DNA from: Cuneatibacter sp. NSJ-177
GTDB taxonomy: Bacteria; Bacillota; Clostridia; Lachnospirales; Lachnospiraceae
Direction: 5' to 3'
DNA length: 64,000 nucleotides
Assembly: GCF_022867805.1 (NCBI RefSeq)
Contig: NZ_JALIFO010000015.1
Location: 173,124-237,123 of the forward strand
Both the position numbers and the translations under genes were made by a program. The notes beneath the pieces were generated by a model. It saw only the letters and a list, made by a program, of their open reading frames with translations, had not been told where the DNA came from and did not search any database. Positions 56,972 through 64,000 of this stretch are shown one piece after another. The first letter of the stretch is position 1. Every line of letters starts with the position of its first letter.

Positions 56972-58201
56972 CTACTCCGCCGTCCGGCCCATATCCTGTT
57001 TCAGGACTTCCAAAGCCTTCTCCAGCTGCACGTCGTTCTCCACATCCTCCGGCCACTCCACTTTCACATTCGGTTCGATCCCGGTTCCGTGGATATCAGT
57101 TCCGTTCGGCGTAAAATAATGGGCCGTGGTCAGCTTGAGGCCGGATCCGTCGCTCAGTTCATAGAACGTCTGCACGATCCCTTTGCCAAAGGTCGTGGTT
57201 CCCACCAGCTTCGCCCTCCCGTGATCTTTCAAAGTTCCGGAGAGCACCTCCGCGGCGCTGGCGGAATCTTCATTCACCAGCACGGTCATGGGTCCCATAT
57301 AGAATTGATTTGTCTTCGCATCGTAATCCACCCGGTTTCCCGACTTATCCTCCATATAAAAGATATTGCACTCCGGCAGGAACAAATCGGCGATATCCAC
57401 AACGCTGGTCAAAAGTCCGCCCGGATTATCCCGCAGATCGAGAATCAGCCCCTGCATGCCCTGACTTTGCAAATCCGTCAGCGCACGCTTCATCTGATCC
57501 AAGGAAACATCGTCAAACTGGAGCAGGTGAATATAACCGGTTCCATCCTCCAGCATCCGGTACTCCACCGTGTCCACAGCCACCTCGCGCCTCTCCATGG
57601 GAAGGGACAGCGTTTCCCCTGTGCTTTCCCGGTAGACCTTTACCGTCACATCGCTTCCCTCCGCGCCTTTAATCAGCGCCACCACTTGGTTTAAATCCAT
57701 TCCGGCGGTATCCAGGTCATTGACTCCGATAATATAGTCATCTTTCTGCATTCCCGCTTCCTGAGCCGGAGAATCACTGAATACATTGACCACTTTGATC
57801 GTACCGTCCTGCATCTGTCCGGCCAGAATGCCGATTCCGTAATACGTACCGTTGGCGGACTCCAGCACATCGTTGAGTTCCTGCTCGGTGTAATAAACCG
57901 AGTAGGGATCTCCCAATCCCTGCAGATAACCGGCCAGAAGCGCATCCGTCATCTTCTCTTTATCTACATCGAAGATATAGTAGTCGTTGATATACGTATC
58001 AATCTCCTGGATCTTCTCCTCCAGCTCCGACACGTCTGCCTGACTGGAAGACGTCTCTTTCCTGCTTTCCGTGCTCCCACTTCCTGAAAGTCTCGGAATC
58101 AGGAAAAAAGTTCCGGCCAGAATAACCAGAGACATCACAACCACCGTCGCGCTGACTCCAATCAGTAAACCATTTTGAAAACTGCGATTTTTCTTGTCCA
58201 A
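56972..58201 (-). CDS. S41 family carboxy-terminal processing protease (CtpA type)
   Basis: 409-residue membrane-anchored serine protease that trims or degrades cell-envelope proteins. One N-terminal membrane helix (about residues 11-36), a linker helix (55-80), a PDZ domain (about 118-195), and the S41 catalytic domain. The Ser-Lys dyad is Ser315 (NEDSASAAEVL) and Lys340 (TTTFGKGIVQT), 25 residues apart as in the reference algal protease. Stand-alone gene with terminator shared with mscL. Confidence 0.92.
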   Translation of the reverse strand: MDKKNRSFQNGLLIGVSATVVVMSLVILAGTFFLIPRLSGSGSTESRKETSSSQADVSELEEKIQEIDTYINDYYIFDVDKEKMTDALLAGYLQGLGDPYSVYYTEQELNDVLESANGTYYGIGILAGQMQDGTIKVVNVFSDSPAQEAGMQKDDYIIGVNDLDTAGMDLNQVVALIKGAEGSDVTVKVYRESTGETLSLPMERREVAVDTVEYRMLEDGTGYIHLLQFDDVSLDQMKRALTDLQSQGMQGLILDLRDNPGGLLTSVVDIADLFLPECNIFYMEDKSGNRVDYDAKTNQFYMGPMTVLVNEDSASAAEVLSGTLKDHGRAKLVGTTTFGKGIVQTFYELSDGSGLKLTTAHYFTPNGTDIHGTGIEPNVKVEWPEDVENDVQLEKALEVLKQDMGRTAE

Positions 58202-58350
58202 TTCTCTAACTCCTCGTAGCTAAGTCCCAGGCCGTCTTGAACCCTGTTTTATATTTTACGCCCAAAATGTGAAAATTAAAAGAAGAATTTCCCATTTTCT
58301 TCAAAAGCCCCCTCATTTATGCTAGACTAAAAGAAAAAGGAGAATTGCCG

Positions 58351-59220
58351 ATGAAACAGATAGCATGGATTGGCACAGGCGTGATGGGAAGCCGTCAGGC
58401 AGGCCACCTGGTAAAAGCCGGGTATCCGGTCAAAGCTTACAGCCGCCGCCCAAAGCGAGTCGAAGAACTCGCAAAAATTTATGGATTTACCCCCTGTTCC
58501 ACGATCCGCGAGGCTGTGGAAAACGCGGATTTCATTTTTGTGATGGTTGGCTATCCGAAGGACGTAGAAAAAGTATTTTTATCCCCCGCCGGTATATTTG
58601 CCTGTGCAAAACCCGGAGCGATTGCAGTAGATATGACGACTTCTCTCCCCTCCCTGGCGGAAAAGCTTTACATCGCAGGCAAAGAAAGAGGGATTCATGT
58701 CCTGGATGCTCCGGTGTCCGGCGGGGACCGGGGCGCCGAAGCCGGCACCTTATCGATCATGGTCGGAGGCGATCCAGAGGATTTTGACACGGTTCTTCCC
58801 CTGCTTTCCTGTATGGGAAAAACGATCTCTTATATGGGGCCGGCCGGTTTCGGGCAGCACACAAAAGCTGCCAATCAGATCGCCGTCGCCGGAGCCACGG
58901 CAGCCTACACGGAAGCCATTGCCTACGCGGAAAAAACAGGCCTGAATCCACAGAAAATGCTGGACGCCATCGGTGGTGGCGCCGCGGGAAGCTGGCAAAT
59001 CGCCAACATGGCTCCCCGCGCTCTTCAAGACGACTTTGCGCCGGGTTTCTACATTAAGCACTTTATTAAAGATATGAAAATCATTGAGGAGGAGAGCGAA
59101 AAACGGGATCTTCACCTGGAAATGCTGGAAGCCGTCCTTTCCCTGTATCAGAAAATGGAAGCGCTCGGAAAAGAGGATGAAGGCACCCAAGCGCTAATCG
59201 AACTCTACCGGGAAGTTTAA
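58351..59220 (+). CDS. NAD(P)-dependent 3-hydroxyisobutyrate/2-hydroxy-3-oxopropionate dehydrogenase-like enzyme
   Basis: 289-residue beta-hydroxyacid dehydrogenase. Rossmann motif WIGTGVMGSRQAGHL at the start, substrate-binding DAPVSGGDRGAEAGTLSIMVGG, catalytic Lys in HTKAANQIAVAGATAAYTEA, and FAPGFYIKHFIKDMKI near the end. The family reduces tartronate semialdehyde, succinate semialdehyde or 3-hydroxyisobutyrate; the substrate is not determined. The ATG at 58351 has AAAGGAG 8 nt upstream; a TTG six bases earlier is possible but not needed. Confidence 0.9.
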   Translation: MKQIAWIGTGVMGSRQAGHLVKAGYPVKAYSRRPKRVEELAKIYGFTPCSTIREAVENADFIFVMVGYPKDVEKVFLSPAGIFACAKPGAIAVDMTTSLPSLAEKLYIAGKERGIHVLDAPVSGGDRGAEAGTLSIMVGGDPEDFDTVLPLLSCMGKTISYMGPAGFGQHTKAANQIAVAGATAAYTEAIAYAEKTGLNPQKMLDAIGGGAAGSWQIANMAPRALQDDFAPGFYIKHFIKDMKIIEEESEKRDLHLEMLEAVLSLYQKMEALGKEDEGTQALIELYREV

Positions 59221-59340
59221 CCGCGTCTATCCTACACTTTTTGTCACGATGAATCAATCTTCCTTCGTTTGTTATCTTTTATTGGAAAACGGGGTAAGAT
59301 AGCATAAACTGCTGATAATTCGGTGCAAAAAGGAGTTTCT

Positions 59341-59739
59341 ATGGAAAAGACGCATTTTACCGCGGATCCACCATTTCTCGTGGGACAGCGCATCCGCGAC
59401 GAGCGCAACAAATGGAATTTCACGCAGGAGCAGCTTAGCGAGCACTTGGGAATTTCTACGAACTATCTCGGTCAAATCGAACGTGGCCGAACATTTTCAC
59501 GTGCTTTAGCAGAGCGGATTTGTGAATTTTTTCATATCACTTACGACTATCTCTACTATGGTGCCTCTGCCGATCAGGCAAGGGAAACCGTATCCTACGA
59601 TATGGAGGACGAGCTTTCCCGCCTGATCGCCACCTGCTCTCCGGAGGAGAGGCGGCTTTGCACAAATATTCTGAAAGAAGTGCTTGCCAGCTTCCGTTCC
59701 TTCCGGAAAGAAAAGGAAGAAGAGACGCTCACCTCGTAA
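59341..59739 (+). CDS. XRE family transcriptional regulator
   Basis: 132-residue regulator with an XRE helix-turn-helix at residues about 15-70 (GQRIRDERNKWNFTQEQLSEHLGISTNYLGQIERGRTFSRALAERICEFF) and a helical tail (RETVSYDMEDELSRLIATCSPEERRL). The start chosen is the ATG at 59341 with AAAGGAG 6 nt upstream. No operator or partner gene is obvious. Confidence 0.88.
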   Translation: MEKTHFTADPPFLVGQRIRDERNKWNFTQEQLSEHLGISTNYLGQIERGRTFSRALAERICEFFHITYDYLYYGASADQARETVSYDMEDELSRLIATCSPEERRLCTNILKEVLASFRSFRKEKEEETLTS

Positions 59740-60127
59740 GAAGATTCCTAGCGGTCAAACGATTTTCCGCGAGGTTTAATCCTTTCTTTTCTCTGGCAGC
59801 TGGAAGAATTTCCCAGCACATCCAAATCAAGTGAAAGTAATTCCATGTAATAAAGAATCGGACGGAATCCGGTTGGAACAAGGAATTCGGATCCGGTTCT
59901 TTTTTTCGCGTGGTAAAATGAAAACGGCAGCCCACACAGCATAAGCCAAAATCAAGGCCAAGAAAAAGAAAAACCGTACATAGTGTGAGAATGCGCAAAA
60001 AGAGCTGCGCACAGAAGGGGGACGCTGCTGTCAAACAGACAGAAACGATTCCTTTCCTCGTGCCACAGCCCTTTCTTTTTTGCGTTAAACTAGGCTACCG
60101 CCGTTTTCCTGTCAATCGTTTTTCGTG
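59740..60127. other. Intergenic region with no gene
   Basis: 388 bp between the XRE gene and the NifX-type gene. Two copies of ATCCGGTT (about 59872 and 59891) precede a run of seven T (59898-59904), a possible weak terminator; short AAACGATT/AATCGTTT arms flank 60040-60120. No reading frame has a ribosome site and family likeness. It may be degraded sequence. Confidence 0.45.
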
Positions 60128-60508
60128 TCAATGATGGCAGCCATGGTCTCCGCAGGCTTCTCCATGCTCATGGCTATGGTGCTGGCAGGTGGTATCCGGG
60201 TCAAAATTCAGGCCGCCTTTCAACAGAGCGTCCACCGCTGCGTCCGCACTGCCGCTGACACCGGGATAAAGCTCAATTCCCGCCTCAGCCAGTGCCACCC
60301 GCGCGCCGCCGCCCAGGCCGCCGCAGATCAGCGTCTTTACGCCTTTTCCCGCCAAAAATCCGGCCAGAGCGCCGTGGCCGTGGCCCTCGGTTCCAATTAC
60401 CTCGGAGGAAATCACCTTTCCATCCTCTACTTCATAAACTTTAAACGCCTCCGTATGGCCAAAATGCTGAAATACCTGACCATTTTCATAAGTTACCGCA
60501 ATCTTCAT
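60128..60508 (-). CDS. NifX/NifB-type iron-molybdenum cofactor family protein
   Basis: 126-residue protein of the dinitrogenase-cofactor-binding (Nif-X/NifB) fold, which binds metal clusters. Seen: KIAVTYENGQVFQHFGHTEAFKVYEVEDGKV and VKTLICGGLGGGARVALAEAGI, with a His-rich tail (CQHHSHEHGEACGDHGCHH) that may bind Fe, Ni or another metal. The start used is the ATG at 60508 with GAAGGAGG upstream. Last gene of a DUF134-Mrp-NifX operon; the genes overlap (ATGA). Confidence 0.82.
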   Translation of the reverse strand: MKIAVTYENGQVFQHFGHTEAFKVYEVEDGKVISSEVIGTEGHGHGALAGFLAGKGVKTLICGGLGGGARVALAEAGIELYPGVSGSADAAVDALLKGGLNFDPDTTCQHHSHEHGEACGDHGCHH

Positions 60509-61359
60509 CACTGTTCCTCCTTCTGATTTTGATCCAAATATTCTAAGTGGCCGGCCATATGATCCAGCCATTCTCCATCGATTTCTTCGATCCGGCCTTC
60601 GTCGCAGAGCGCGGCAATCTTCGGCTCCATGGGCAGCTTTGCCACATGGCTGATCCCATAGCGCGCGGCAATCTCTTCGATATGGCTCTCACCGAAAATA
60701 TAATGCTTCTCCCCGCAGGAAGGACATTGGAAATAAGACATGTTTTCCACCAGTCCAAGCACCGGCACTTTCATCATCTCCGCCATTTTGACCGCTTTCT
60801 CCACGATCATGGAAACCAGTTCCTGGGGCGACGCCACCACCAGAATCCCGTCGACCGGGATCGACTGAAATACCGTCAAAGGCACATCTCCGGTTCCTGG
60901 AGGCATATCCACAAACATATAATCCACATCGGTCCAGATCACATCGGTCCAGAACTGTTTGACCGCTCCCGCAATCATTGGGCCGCGCCAAACCACCGGA
61001 TCCGTGTCGCTGTCTAAGAGCAGATTCAAGGACATCACATCGATCCCGGTCTTCGCCGGCACCGGCAGCATTCCAGCCGGGCTTGCCATGGCCCTCTCGT
61101 GGATGCCGAACGCCTTCGGAATCGACGGTCCGGTGACATCCGCATCCAGAATCGCCGTGTGGTATCCCTTCCGCTGCATCAGCACTGCCATCATCGACGT
61201 CACCAGGGATTTTCCGACTCCACCTTTACCGCTGACCACAGCGATCACGTGCCGGATATGGGACATCTCATGAGGCTTTTCCAGGAAACTCTGGGGTTCC
61301 TTGCGCTCGGAGCAGTCGGTTCCGCATGTTTTACAGTTATGGCTGCAATTCTCACTCAT
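60508..61359 (-). CDS. Mrp/NBP35 family Fe-S cluster carrier ATPase
   Basis: 283-residue P-loop ATPase that carries and transfers iron-sulfur clusters. N-terminal Cys cluster (NCSHNCKTCGTDC), Walker A SGKGGVGKS near residue 47, Walker B-like DYMFVDMPPGTGD, and a C-terminal cluster-binding CPSC (YFQCPSCGEKHYIFGES). The combination with a NifX-type protein and DUF134 suggests a metal-cofactor assembly operon. Start ATG at 61359, overlapping the DUF134 gene by 8 bp. Confidence 0.9.
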   Translation of the reverse strand: MSENCSHNCKTCGTDCSERKEPQSFLEKPHEMSHIRHVIAVVSGKGGVGKSLVTSMMAVLMQRKGYHTAILDADVTGPSIPKAFGIHERAMASPAGMLPVPAKTGIDVMSLNLLLDSDTDPVVWRGPMIAGAVKQFWTDVIWTDVDYMFVDMPPGTGDVPLTVFQSIPVDGILVVASPQELVSMIVEKAVKMAEMMKVPVLGLVENMSYFQCPSCGEKHYIFGESHIEEIAARYGISHVAKLPMEPKIAALCDEGRIEEIDGEWLDHMAGHLEYLDQNQKEEQ

Positions 61360-61723
61360 TTTCCAGGTCCTCGCTTTTTCTTTTTTTACAACAAGGGCAT
61401 GCCCGGCCGGTTCCGCACATTGCTGTCCGATGTTCGCACAGGGCAAAGTCGCCGCCGTCGATCCGCAGACGTTTTCCGTTGACCAGAACGTCCGCCAGCT
61501 TTCTCCGGGCCGTCATATAGATCCCGGTGACCGTCGTGCGCGCAATCTCCATCTGCGCCGCGCATTCTTCCTGCGTCAGCCCTTTCCAGTCAATCAGGCG
61601 GATGACTTCATATTCCTCCACGCTCATGACAATGTCGTCCGCTGTTTGGGTCTCCCCAATCGGAGCGACTCCTTCGATATTGGGAAGGGAGCACACCCGG
61701 CGGCATTTCCGCGGTCTCGGCAT
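61352..61723 (-). CDS. DUF134 family putative DNA-binding protein
   Basis: 123-residue DUF134 protein. N-terminal PRPRKCRRVC motif, central sigma-70 region 4-like helix-turn-helix (LIDWKGLTQEECAAQMEIARTTVTGIYMTARRKLADVL, about residues 43-80) and a C-terminal Cys cluster (CEHRTAMCGTGRACPCCKKR) that may bind a metal or cluster. Probable regulator of its own operon; two near-identical palindromes (TGACATATGTCA and TGACTTATGTCA) sit in its promoter. Confidence 0.85.
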   Translation of the reverse strand: MPRPRKCRRVCSLPNIEGVAPIGETQTADDIVMSVEEYEVIRLIDWKGLTQEECAAQMEIARTTVTGIYMTARRKLADVLVNGKRLRIDGGDFALCEHRTAMCGTGRACPCCKKRKSEDLENE

Positions 61724-61740
61724 ACAGGCACCTCCATTTC

Positions 61741-61786
61741 TGACTTATGTCAAATACAGTGTAGCTCAGATTCTGACATATGTCAA
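61741..61786 (-). promoter_or_regulatory. Promoter of the DUF134-Mrp-NifX operon with paired operators
   Basis: Minus strand TTGACA (61781-61786), 17-bp spacer, TACACT (61758-61763). Palindrome TGACATATGTCA (61774-61785) overlaps the -35; a second copy TGACTTATGTCA (61741-61752) lies after the -10, between promoter and start. Both share flanking AGAA-type bases. Confidence 0.75.
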
Positions 61787-62084
61787 GTATTCCCCGTAAA
61801 AAAATTTTTACACGGAAGGAAGCGGCCGGAACCGGCTGCTTTTTATTTTTGGACAGAGCAAAGGCGCAGGGGAATGGGAGGGTCCTGCGCCTTAGGAGAA
61901 AAAACTATTTGCAGGATCATCTTACCATCGGCTTTACCGGAAAACAAGAGGACATCCCCTTTTTTAGCGGTTCTTTAACAATTATGTCCCAGAACCCACG
62001 ATTTTACGTGGTTTTGTTACTAGCTTGTCACTAACGGAAGTGTCTGAAATATTCGTTTTAACAGGATTTTGTAAGACTTCACAA

Positions 62085-62114
62085 CAAATAAAAATCCTCG
62101 GCCGGCGCCGAGGA
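62085..62114 (-). terminator. Minus-strand terminator after the small phage-like gene
   Basis: TCCTCGGC (62107-62114 on the minus strand) with GCCGAGGA (62095-62102), 4-nt loop, then TTTTTATTTG. Confidence 0.7.
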
Positions 62115-62202
62115 CACTTGAAAATCTACTTATTCTATGCTATTCTGATACCAGATGGGGGAGCGGTGGCAAGCCCGCCCTCCTCTGTCTTTTTCCCAAG
62201 TC

Positions 62203-62343
62203 CTATTCGGACTTATTTTTTTGCTCTTCTAAGAGTCTCTTGACTTTTTCTTTTGCCTCTTCCAGATCCTCACATCCATCAAGGATCATTCCGAACATCT
62301 CAAGGATTGTTTTGAACTGTTTGTCTGTCATGATTTCTTCCAT
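62203..62343 (-). CDS. Small phage-like hypothetical protein
   Basis: 46-residue helical protein (MEEIMTDKQFKTILEMFGMI start; KEKVKRLLEEQKNKSE end). GGAGGGAGGAGGA lies directly upstream of the ATG at 62343; an internal ATG is 12 bases downstream and could be used instead. It is driven by the operator-bearing promoter at 62404-62432. Similar short proteins accompany prophage XRE genes in Clostridia; function unknown. Confidence 0.65.
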   Translation of the reverse strand: MEEIMTDKQFKTILEMFGMILDGCEDLEEAKEKVKRLLEEQKNKSE

Positions 62344-62403
62344 TCCTCCTCCTCCCTCCGCTTGCCCGGTGACTCGTTGGATCTTGCCTTTCCAACTGTC
62401 TTT

Positions 62404-62457
62404 ATTGTATCACTTATTTTAGTGATTGTCAAGTTGTTTTTCACTTATTTTAGATAT
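62404..62457 (-). promoter_or_regulatory. Promoter of the small gene with XRE operators
   Basis: Minus strand TTGACA (62427-62432), 17-bp spacer, TACAAT (62404-62409). The spacer is exactly the palindromic site TCACTTATTTTAGTGAT (62410-62426); a related half-degenerate copy TCACTTATTTTAGATAT lies at 62441-62457. These lie inside the 3' end of the XRE coding sequence. Confidence 0.78.
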
Positions 62458-62682
62458 TATTTTCTCTCTATCTTCTTGTGTCTCAACATATTTTATAATG
62501 TCTCTCGGTTGCATTTCTAAAATACAACACAAACGATTCAAATTATCTAGAGATATACTTGTATCACCGTCTTTAAATTTTTTCATTGTAACCTGCGCAA
62601 AAACGCCTGTTTCTCGTGCTCTGGTTGTATTGATTCCCGCATCATTTAATGCCTTAATTATGTCTATTTTATATTCTATCAT
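62419..62682 (-). CDS. XRE-type phage-like repressor
   Basis: 87-residue Cro/CI-like protein with an XRE helix-turn-helix (IIKALNDAGINTTRARETGVFAQVTMKKFKDGDTSISLDNLNRLCCILEMQPRDII). It ends in EKQLDNH, and its last codons contain operator and promoter sequence for the small gene. Operators of the form TCACTWATTTTAGTGA lie in two promoters flanking it (62404-62457 and 62769-62797). Confidence 0.85.
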   Translation of the reverse strand: MIEYKIDIIKALNDAGINTTRARETGVFAQVTMKKFKDGDTSISLDNLNRLCCILEMQPRDIIKYVETQEDREKIISKISEKQLDNH

Positions 62683-62768
62683 TCCTTATCCTCCTACTTT
62701 CATGATTTTACTATATCACAATCCATAAAGCAATGCAATAACTTTCCCTAAAAAAAGTGATTTCCCTA

Positions 62769-62797
62769 TCGACTTTCACTAATTTTAGTGATATAAT
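62769..62797 (+). promoter_or_regulatory. Promoter of the rightward genes with XRE operator
   Basis: TCGACT (62769-62774), 17-bp spacer, TATAAT (62792-62797). The spacer is filled by the perfect 16-bp palindrome TCACTAATTTTAGTGA (62776-62791). Confidence 0.78.
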
Positions 62798-62828
62798 TAA
62801 ATCATCAAAAGAACGGAGGTACAGAACT

Positions 62829-63041
62829 ATGGCAAACAATGAAATGATGACGCTCGAATTAAGCAGACACGACATGTGCGATATAAAAAGAGCATTAACG
62901 GCAATCATCGTTGATTTTCACAGAGAAATATCAAACCAGGAAACAACAGAAGATAGAAGGAAAACTGCTGAATCGTCGCTGGAAATGTGGAAAAGGTTAA
63001 AAGCTAGAGTTGACACACAGTTCGCAGAACAAGACAAATAA
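62829..63041 (+). CDS. Hypothetical protein
   Basis: 70-residue mainly helical protein (MTLELSRHDMCDIKRALTAIIVDFHREI, then ESSLEMWKRLKARVDTQF), probably phage-encoded. The ATG at 62829 follows GGAGGTACAGAACT. No family recognised. Promoter at 62769-62797 is under the XRE operator. Confidence 0.7.
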   Translation: MANNEMMTLELSRHDMCDIKRALTAIIVDFHREISNQETTEDRRKTAESSLEMWKRLKARVDTQFAEQDK

Positions 63042-63084
63042 TCATATTCCGCCCCGGAGGTTACGAAGGCAGAAAGGAAATAAC

Positions 63085-63285
63085 ATGTTTGAATGGAGAA
63101 TAAGAGAAAGCGATCATGGTGGTTTCGTTGCAGAGTACGGCGGGCCAGTTCAATCTGGCATCGAAGCCGGATTCAAACCTGGTTTCTATATGCCGGCATT
63201 CATTGTTTATGAAAGCGCTCATTTTGACAATGAAGCCGAGGCTCAAAGATATCTAGCCAGAAGTAAAACAAGCCCCCAGGATTAA
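63085..63285 (+). CDS. Hypothetical protein
   Basis: 66-residue protein beginning MFEWRIRESDHGGFVAEYGG, beta-rich then helical (SAHFDNEAEAQRYLARS). GAAAGGAAATAAC precedes the ATG. No family recognised. Its 3' end lies in a hairpin shared with the convergent endolysin gene. Confidence 0.68.
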   Translation: MFEWRIRESDHGGFVAEYGGPVQSGIEAGFKPGFYMPAFIVYESAHFDNEAEAQRYLARSKTSPQD

Positions 63286-63298
63286 CCTCCCAGGGGCT
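63270..63298. terminator. Hairpin between convergent small gene and endolysin gene
   Basis: AGCCCC and GGGGCT arms (about 63271-63276 and 63292-63297) with an inner CAGG/CC pair; T-rich on both sides. Bidirectional terminator likely. Confidence 0.6.
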
Positions 63299-63304
63299 CT
63301 CTTA

Positions 63305-64000
63305 TCAGCATTGTGTCAATAGCACAGTCCAGGTCTTCGGGCCGACTGTACCGGGATAATTGACATCAATCCCTTTGGCCGCCTGGAAGGCTTTTACGGC
63401 TGCCTCCGTGCCGACGCCGAAGCTGTGATCAATCTTACCGTCATAATACCCCAGACTCTTTAAGCACCTCTGCAGCGTGGCGATCTCGCCGTAACCTTTA
63501 TCTCCCCTTGTAAGATCCTTCATCATCTCCACCTCACCTTCTGCCGGTTCTCCCGGATCATTATGTAATCTTTTGTATTCTTCAGATCCATAAAATGCCT
63601 GCCTTACGCTCTCCCGGCTGGCTCCGCCCTGTAGAGCCGACACCCACCCAGCAGCTCCAGCAGCGTCAGGCTCCCTGCCAAGCAATTCCCGGTATAATTC
63701 GCCGACATAGTCCTGATTAGATTGTGTAACGTACGCGGGCCGCCCGTATCCGGCGATCTTACTATTATATAGGGCGTAACTCTTGAGCCATACGCCTCCT
63801 CCATTCGGAACTACATCAGCGCCGCTAGAGGTGTTCCCCTCTATAGTATGTACCCGATCTTTTGTCACTTCTACCACGATACCGGTATGGTTGATTCGGC
63901 TGGAGTTTTTGAAAAACACCACATCCCCCGGCAACGGATCGCTGGTGTGCCACTGCCCCCGATCCTTAAAATACTGCGCGGATGTTGGCGTGTAAGCAGC
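63305..64000 (-). CDS. Endolysin-like protein: CHAP/NlpC-type, DUF4214 and peptidoglycan-binding domains (5' truncated)
   Basis: Partial phage lysis enzyme; the reading frame stays open to the right edge, so the N-terminus is missing. Visible order: end of a CHAP/NlpC-like amidase domain (DPLPGDVVFFKNSSRINHTGIVVEVTKDRVHTIEGNTSSGADVVPNGGGVW), a DUF4214-like repeat (YVGELYRELLGREPDAAGAAGWVSALQGGASRESV), and a C-terminal PG_binding_1 domain (IATLQRCLKSLGYYDGKIDHSFGVGTEAAVKAFQAAKGI). The catalytic Cys of the CHAP domain would be upstream of the edge; the His is in NHTGIVVEV. It should cleave cell-wall peptidoglycan. Confidence 0.87.
   Translation of the reverse strand, partial: AAYTPTSAQYFKDRGQWHTSDPLPGDVVFFKNSSRINHTGIVVEVTKDRVHTIEGNTSSGADVVPNGGGVWLKSYALYNSKIAGYGRPAYVTQSNQDYVGELYRELLGREPDAAGAAGWVSALQGGASRESVRQAFYGSEEYKRLHNDPGEPAEGEVEMMKDLTRGDKGYGEIATLQRCLKSLGYYDGKIDHSFGVGTEAAVKAFQAAKGIDVNYPGTVGPKTWTVLLTQC

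Larger units (their letters stand above)
61724..62202. other. Promoter, hairpins and no gene
   Basis: 479 bp. After the operon promoter: AGCGGCCGG/CCGGCTGCT hairpin with T-run (61821-61850, plus strand), a perfect 10-bp hairpin AAGGCGCAGG/CCTGCGCCTT (61861-61893), and a minus-strand terminator (62085-62114). 61900-62080 shows no gene. The prophage-like material probably begins in this gap. Confidence 0.5.
62203..64000. mobile_element. Prophage-like region (left end, continues beyond window)
   Basis: AT-rich block with an XRE regulator and palindromic operators, very small genes on both strands and an endolysin-like gene at the window edge. No integrase or structural genes are visible in the window; the left limit is uncertain (61.9-62.2 kb). 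Confidence 0.55.

Noticed and set aside
61780..62243. Short plus-strand ORFs in the gap before the prophage-like region
   Set aside because: They lack ribosome sites, overlap hairpins and have no recognisable content.

Overview
The window looks like a chromosome segment of an anaerobic Bacillota, most likely class Clostridia and perhaps Lachnospiraceae. Pointers are the GC-rich coding background with strong AGGAGG-type ribosome sites, several TTG/GTG starts, a C_GCAxxG_C_C redox protein, the DUF6179/DUF6323 pair, BlaI/BlaR-type regulators, and serine and chorismate genes in short operons. No rRNA, tRNA or CRISPR array was found. Three stretches are visibly AT-richer and look acquired: the restriction-modification pair (43.0-45.1 kb), an integrated mobilizable element (45.2-53.1 kb) and a prophage-like end (62.0-64.0 kb).

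Layout. 0-3.3 kb: a peptide/nickel-type ABC importer (binding protein, DppB-like, truncated DppC-like). 3.7-7.0 kb: serC-serA-DUF1015 operon. 7.4-10.7 kb: two paired proteins of unknown function, yjdF behind a candidate yjdF riboswitch, a hypothetical gene and a GyrI-like domain protein. 10.9-19.2 kb: an IclR regulator with a type I dehydroquinase-like protein, facing a seven-gene minus-strand operon: Zn alcohol dehydrogenase, C_GCAxxG_C_C protein, CoA-disulfide reductase with rhodanese, TRAP transporter P-Q-M, type II dehydroquinase-like protein. Both dehydroquinase homologues have lost key catalytic residues. 19.5-23.6 kb: a second TRAP operon (Q-M-P plus a 2-hydroxyacid dehydrogenase) under a consensus promoter and a large palindromic operator. 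23.8-29.8 kb: a TetR-controlled ABC exporter, then BlaI and BlaR-like genes and a DUF2079 membrane protein that share one operator sequence. 29.9-35.1 kb: MerR/TipA regulator, SRPBCC protein, bioB, MATE exporter, nitroreductase.

35.2-45.0 kb is a defence island on one strand: an adenine methyltransferase and its probable restriction enzyme, a solitary Cas6-like protein, and a complete type I Wadjet operon (jetA-jetB-jetC-jetD). 45.17-53.16 kb is an approximately 8-kb integrative mobilizable element inserted in the 3' end of guaA. It carries a KTR protein, a thioredoxin-like protein, an ArsP-type permease and ArsR as cargo, then TnpV, MobV relaxase, a RepA-like ATPase, a MobC-like protein, integrase, excisionase and an XRE regulator. 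At its far end lies what appears to be the displaced original guaA 3' end with its terminator.

53.1-61.7 kb returns to core genes: guaA, a zinc-ribbon protein, a small ORF and aroC on one strand; mscL; a CtpA-type protease; a 3-hydroxyisobutyrate-dehydrogenase-like enzyme; an XRE regulator; and a DUF134-Mrp-NifX operon. From about 62.2 kb a phage-type XRE regulator with palindromic operators, small phage-like genes and a truncated endolysin suggest the edge of a prophage.
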